Source: Candidatus Glomeribacter gigasporarum BEG34
Lineage (GTDB): Bacteria; Pseudomonadota; Gammaproteobacteria; Burkholderiales; Burkholderiaceae
Direction of reading: 5' to 3'
Assembly: GCF_000227585.1 (NCBI RefSeq)
Contig: NZ_CAFB01000035.1
Coordinates: 112,075 to 145,405, forward strand
Length of the DNA: 33,331 nucleotides
The notes under the pieces: generated by a model
The model's database searches: none
What the model was told of the DNA's origin: nothing
The model's input: only the letters and a program-made list of their open reading frames with translations
In this document: positions 31,769 through 33,331 of the stretch, in pieces
How the letters are laid out: every line of letters begins with the position of its first letter
Numbering within the stretch: the first letter of the stretch is position 1
Program-made: the position numbers and the translations under genes

Positions 31769-31998
31769 TGCTCGTTTCTCCTTGTGTGTTGTTGCGCTTC
31801 CTCTTGAACGCCTTGGCAGAATTCAGCGTTCGCGTGCAGCACAGAATTAATTGCTTGGTTCAGATCGGCTGTGACCACAGCTTTATGCGCTGCGCCCATC
31901 TGTTCGTCGCAGTAGGCGGCCCGCAGTAACCGCAAGCCGTAAATCATTGCCGCAGCCTGGAAAGCGGAGGCGGCGCATTTGTTCACTTCATCCTCCAT
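31765..31998 (-). CDS. Small phage-like protein, 77 aa
   Basis: A 77-residue protein (MEDEVNKCAASAFQAAAMIY, then LNQAINSVLHANAEFCQGVQ), soluble and mostly helical, not recognised. It overlaps the 73-aa gene by four bases and lies 46 bases after the preceding gene, so it belongs to the same transcript. Confidence 0.55.
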   Translation of the reverse strand: MEDEVNKCAASAFQAAAMIYGLRLLRAAYCDEQMGAAHKAVVTADLNQAINSVLHANAEFCQGVQEEAQQHTRRNEQ

Positions 31999-32044
31999 TC
32001 GTGCTCGGCGTCTTCTCTTTCCAGCGCTTCACGGGCTTCGGCGT

Positions 32045-32401
32045 CTATCTCGCCCGTGTGTGCCGGTCATATTCCTTCTGGGTGCGATAGTCAATGTCGG
32101 ACTGGATGGCTCTCTGGACAAGAATGAACACCTTGTCTGAATCGCATTCATGCACGGCACGGACAAATGTGTCTTCGTCCGTTGCGCCCTCGGTCGCAAG
32201 GGCGCTGCAAATATCGTTAAAGTTCAGTGCATCCCAGAGCTCTTGCTCGATGTCAGCCAGCGTTTTAGCTTTTGTAAATTTTGCAAGCCGGTCAAAGCCC
32301 TGGCGCATCCGCATGAAGATGGATTCGAGGCAGGCAAAGTTTGTTTGGGTCATCTCCAAGCTTCGTGTGGCTTTGGCTATTGCCGAGTCATAGTCGAACA
32401 T
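32045..32401 (-). CDS. Hypothetical protein of the phage-like run, 118 aa
   Basis: From ATG 32401 the protein has 118 residues; the frame is open to 32440. It reads MFDYDSAIAKATRSLEMTQT, FMRMRQGFDRLAKFTKAKTL and an acidic region FVRAVHECDSDKVFILVQRA. I do not recognise it. It overlaps the end of the next gene upstream (stop at 32388), which favours coupling. The basic C-terminus ends HTRAR. Confidence 0.5.
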   Translation of the reverse strand: MFDYDSAIAKATRSLEMTQTNFACLESIFMRMRQGFDRLAKFTKAKTLADIEQELWDALNFNDICSALATEGATDEDTFVRAVHECDSDKVFILVQRAIQSDIDYRTQKEYDRHTRAR

Positions 32402-32672
32402 GTATGCTACTGATTGCACATTGATTCGCCGTATCGCCAAAAGTTGCGCGCGCGTATTTGAGAGCTTCGAGCAGGTCAGGTGCAGCAGCCATCAGGCGGG
32501 CGTTGGCCAAGGTGCTGCCCCTCTGTTCCGCGCTTAAGATATAGGCACTTCCAATAGCCTTCCCTCCGCTATCAATTTCTATCTCGCCCCGATACCACGG
32601 CCTAGGCGTGTGCTTGATCTCTTCTTGTTCAGTGCGGAGCGATGGTTGACTTGCGTTTGTGGTTTCGTTCAC
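32388..32672 (-). CDS. Phage-like protein with ANARLMAAAPDLLEAL motif
   Basis: A 94-residue protein from the GTG at 32672, which has GGAG six bases before it. It contains TPRPWYRGEIEIDSGGKAIG and then STLANARLMAAAPDLLEALK, a motif very common in small proteins of phages and prophages of unknown function. The open frame extends to 32870, but that part is antisense through a terminator hairpin (KKPPEGG) and has poor protein character, so the internal GTG is the better start. Confidence 0.7.
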   Translation of the reverse strand: MNETTNASQPSLRTEQEEIKHTPRPWYRGEIEIDSGGKAIGSAYILSAEQRGSTLANARLMAAAPDLLEALKYARATFGDTANQCAISSIHVRL

Positions 32673-32705
32673 CTCTGGCTCCAAAGCAGTTGCATTTGAA
32701 GACAG

Positions 32706-32726
32706 GCCGCCTTCGGGCGGCTTTTT
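32706..32726 (+). terminator. Rho-independent terminator, + strand
   Basis: GCCGCC, a TTCG tetraloop, GGCGGC and five T residues form a textbook terminator reading left to right. No + strand gene ends just before it. It could end transcripts reading into this region against the minus-strand operon, or be a leftover of a removed gene. Confidence 0.75.
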
Positions 32727-32840
32727 GCTGTGGAGTGTGGGAGGAGTGCTGTATGCGCAGCGTCGGCGCGGGCGAGCGGTAATCGGTGAAGTGTAGGGGG
32801 GGCATCGTTCATCCATCGGGTAGGTGGCAATGGATAAAGA

Positions 32841-32877
32841 GTAAATCATTGATTGACTATCGTAAATCAATGATTTA
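32841..32877. promoter_or_regulatory. Tandem palindromic operator-like sites, 21-bp spacing
   Basis: GTAAATCATTGATT (32841) and GTAAATCAATGATT (32862) start 21 bases apart. Each is a near-palindrome, and together they form a perfect inverted repeat with 13-bp arms (32842-32854 and 32865-32877). This is the form of paired repressor sites two helical turns apart, between the 94-aa genes of the phage-like run. Confidence 0.6.
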
Positions 32878-32900
32878 TAAAAAGGCTGCCGACGCTATCA

Positions 32901-33185
32901 CTATTTTTGAGGCTTGCCTAAGAAGAGTTTCCTGGATAGTTCAACGATCGTTTGCGCGAGCGCCTCAATTGCTTTAGGCATGTGTTCAGCATATGAACCA
33001 GTGATATCTACTTGGTGCGTGTCATCATTTTGCAGGTCAATCAGGATATGGCTGCGTTGCAACTGGCGCGACTCGGCGTCATGGTTGGGGTGCCCTTCTT
33101 GCTGGCAGTCGAACAGATTTACTAGGGAGGGGTTTAGGAGTTTCTTTGTGGCTTTGTAATGTACGAAATTGATAACGTTATCCAT
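32901..33185 (-). CDS. Hypothetical protein, 94 aa
   Basis: From ATG 33185 the protein has 94 residues (MDNVINFVHYKATKKLLNPS, later HILIDLQNDDTHQVDITGSY and LAQTIVELSRKLFLG). It resembles small phage proteins but I cannot name it. The frame is open to a TTG at 33233. Neither start has a good ribosome site. Codons 2-5 contain the perfect palindrome GATAACGTTATC (33171-33182). Confidence 0.5.
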   Translation of the reverse strand: MDNVINFVHYKATKKLLNPSLVNLFDCQQEGHPNHDAESRQLQRSHILIDLQNDDTHQVDITGSYAEHMPKAIEALAQTIVELSRKLFLGKPQK

Positions 33186-33310
33186 TGTGCGCAGGGCAAA
33201 CGCCGAAGGATCGGCTTGAACTGATTCCTGCAAAAGCAGGCTGCGCGGGTTACTTTACCCAACTGTGTGCTGCTCGATAGATATAAGATCAATACCCTAA
33301 AGCAGGAGAG

Positions 33311-33331
33311 AGGAAGGAGGTAAGGATCATC
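33311..33331 (+). promoter_or_regulatory. Strong ribosome site at the right edge
   Basis: AGGAAGGAGGT at 33311-33321 is a near-perfect Shine-Dalgarno sequence ten bases before the window ends. A TATAAG at 33282-33287 could be a -10 box. A + strand gene, divergent from the minus-strand run, probably starts just outside the window. In phage terms this would be a repressor/early-gene divergence. Confidence 0.5.

Noticed and set aside
31999-32062. Frame reading EIDAEAREALEREDAEHEWRMK on the minus strand
   Set aside because: It has no usable start codon and is bounded by a stop; it could be the end of a frameshifted gene, but nothing supports this.
32673-32870. N-terminal extension of the ANARLMAAAPDLLEAL gene
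   Set aside because: It translates the terminator hairpin antisense (KKPPEGG) and low-quality sequence; a GTG with a good ribosome site at 32672 is preferred.
33171-33182. Perfect palindrome GATAACGTTATC as an operator
   Set aside because: It lies in codons 2-5 of a likely gene and is only 12 bases; chance or codon content can explain it.

Overview
The window looks like part of a mobile conjugative element from a moderately GC-rich proteobacterium, beta or gamma by the pilD-coaE gene pairing and the IS content. I cannot place it more closely. No rRNA, tRNA or CRISPR array was seen.

Region 1 (1-11,000, mostly + strand) holds a thin-pilus and type IVB secretion (Dot/Icm, IncI-like Tra) gene set: the 3' end of pilR, pilS (pilin), dotB/traJ (ATPase), pilV (minor pilin/adhesin), a D12-class adenine methylase, an unrecognised 397-aa protein, then dotI-dotH-dotG (icmL-K-E). 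Between pilR and pilS lie a minus-strand prepilin peptidase (pilD type) and stumps of coaE and of a fic gene that meet at one deletion joint near 1057-1062.

Region 2 (10,200-13,760) is cargo: a hipBA module and an AbiE (abiEi-abiEii) module, placed exactly where the two secretion operons converge.

Region 3 (13,500-21,190, minus strand) is the second half of the secretion system, in the order icmG-icmC-icmD-icmJ-(410 aa)-(77 aa)-icmB. The overlaps suggest translational coupling. A ClpX-like C4 zinc-finger reading frame interrupted by TGA lies in frame just before icmJ. Three operon heads (pilS, the 397-aa gene, icmG) share an AT-rich dyad element that could co-regulate pilus and secretion genes.

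Region 4 (21,200-27,580) is an insertion-sequence pile-up. A small gene pair ending in a truncated Rpn-like nuclease is cut by an IS21-family element whose istB is frameshifted. This abuts an ISL3 transposase stump, then an IS66 element without a target duplication and with an extra inverted end fragment, then a decayed second istB.

Region 5 (27,580-33,331) looks like a prophage or integrative-element early region: a truncated ORF6N-like antirepressor, a two-helix membrane protein and a coiled-coil DUF1640-like protein on the + strand, and a minus-strand run of about ten small, often overlapping, mostly unknown genes with operator-like and hairpin structures. The secretion genes missing here (dotA, dotC, dotD, dotL, dotM, icmT, icmF) would have to lie outside the window if the system is complete.
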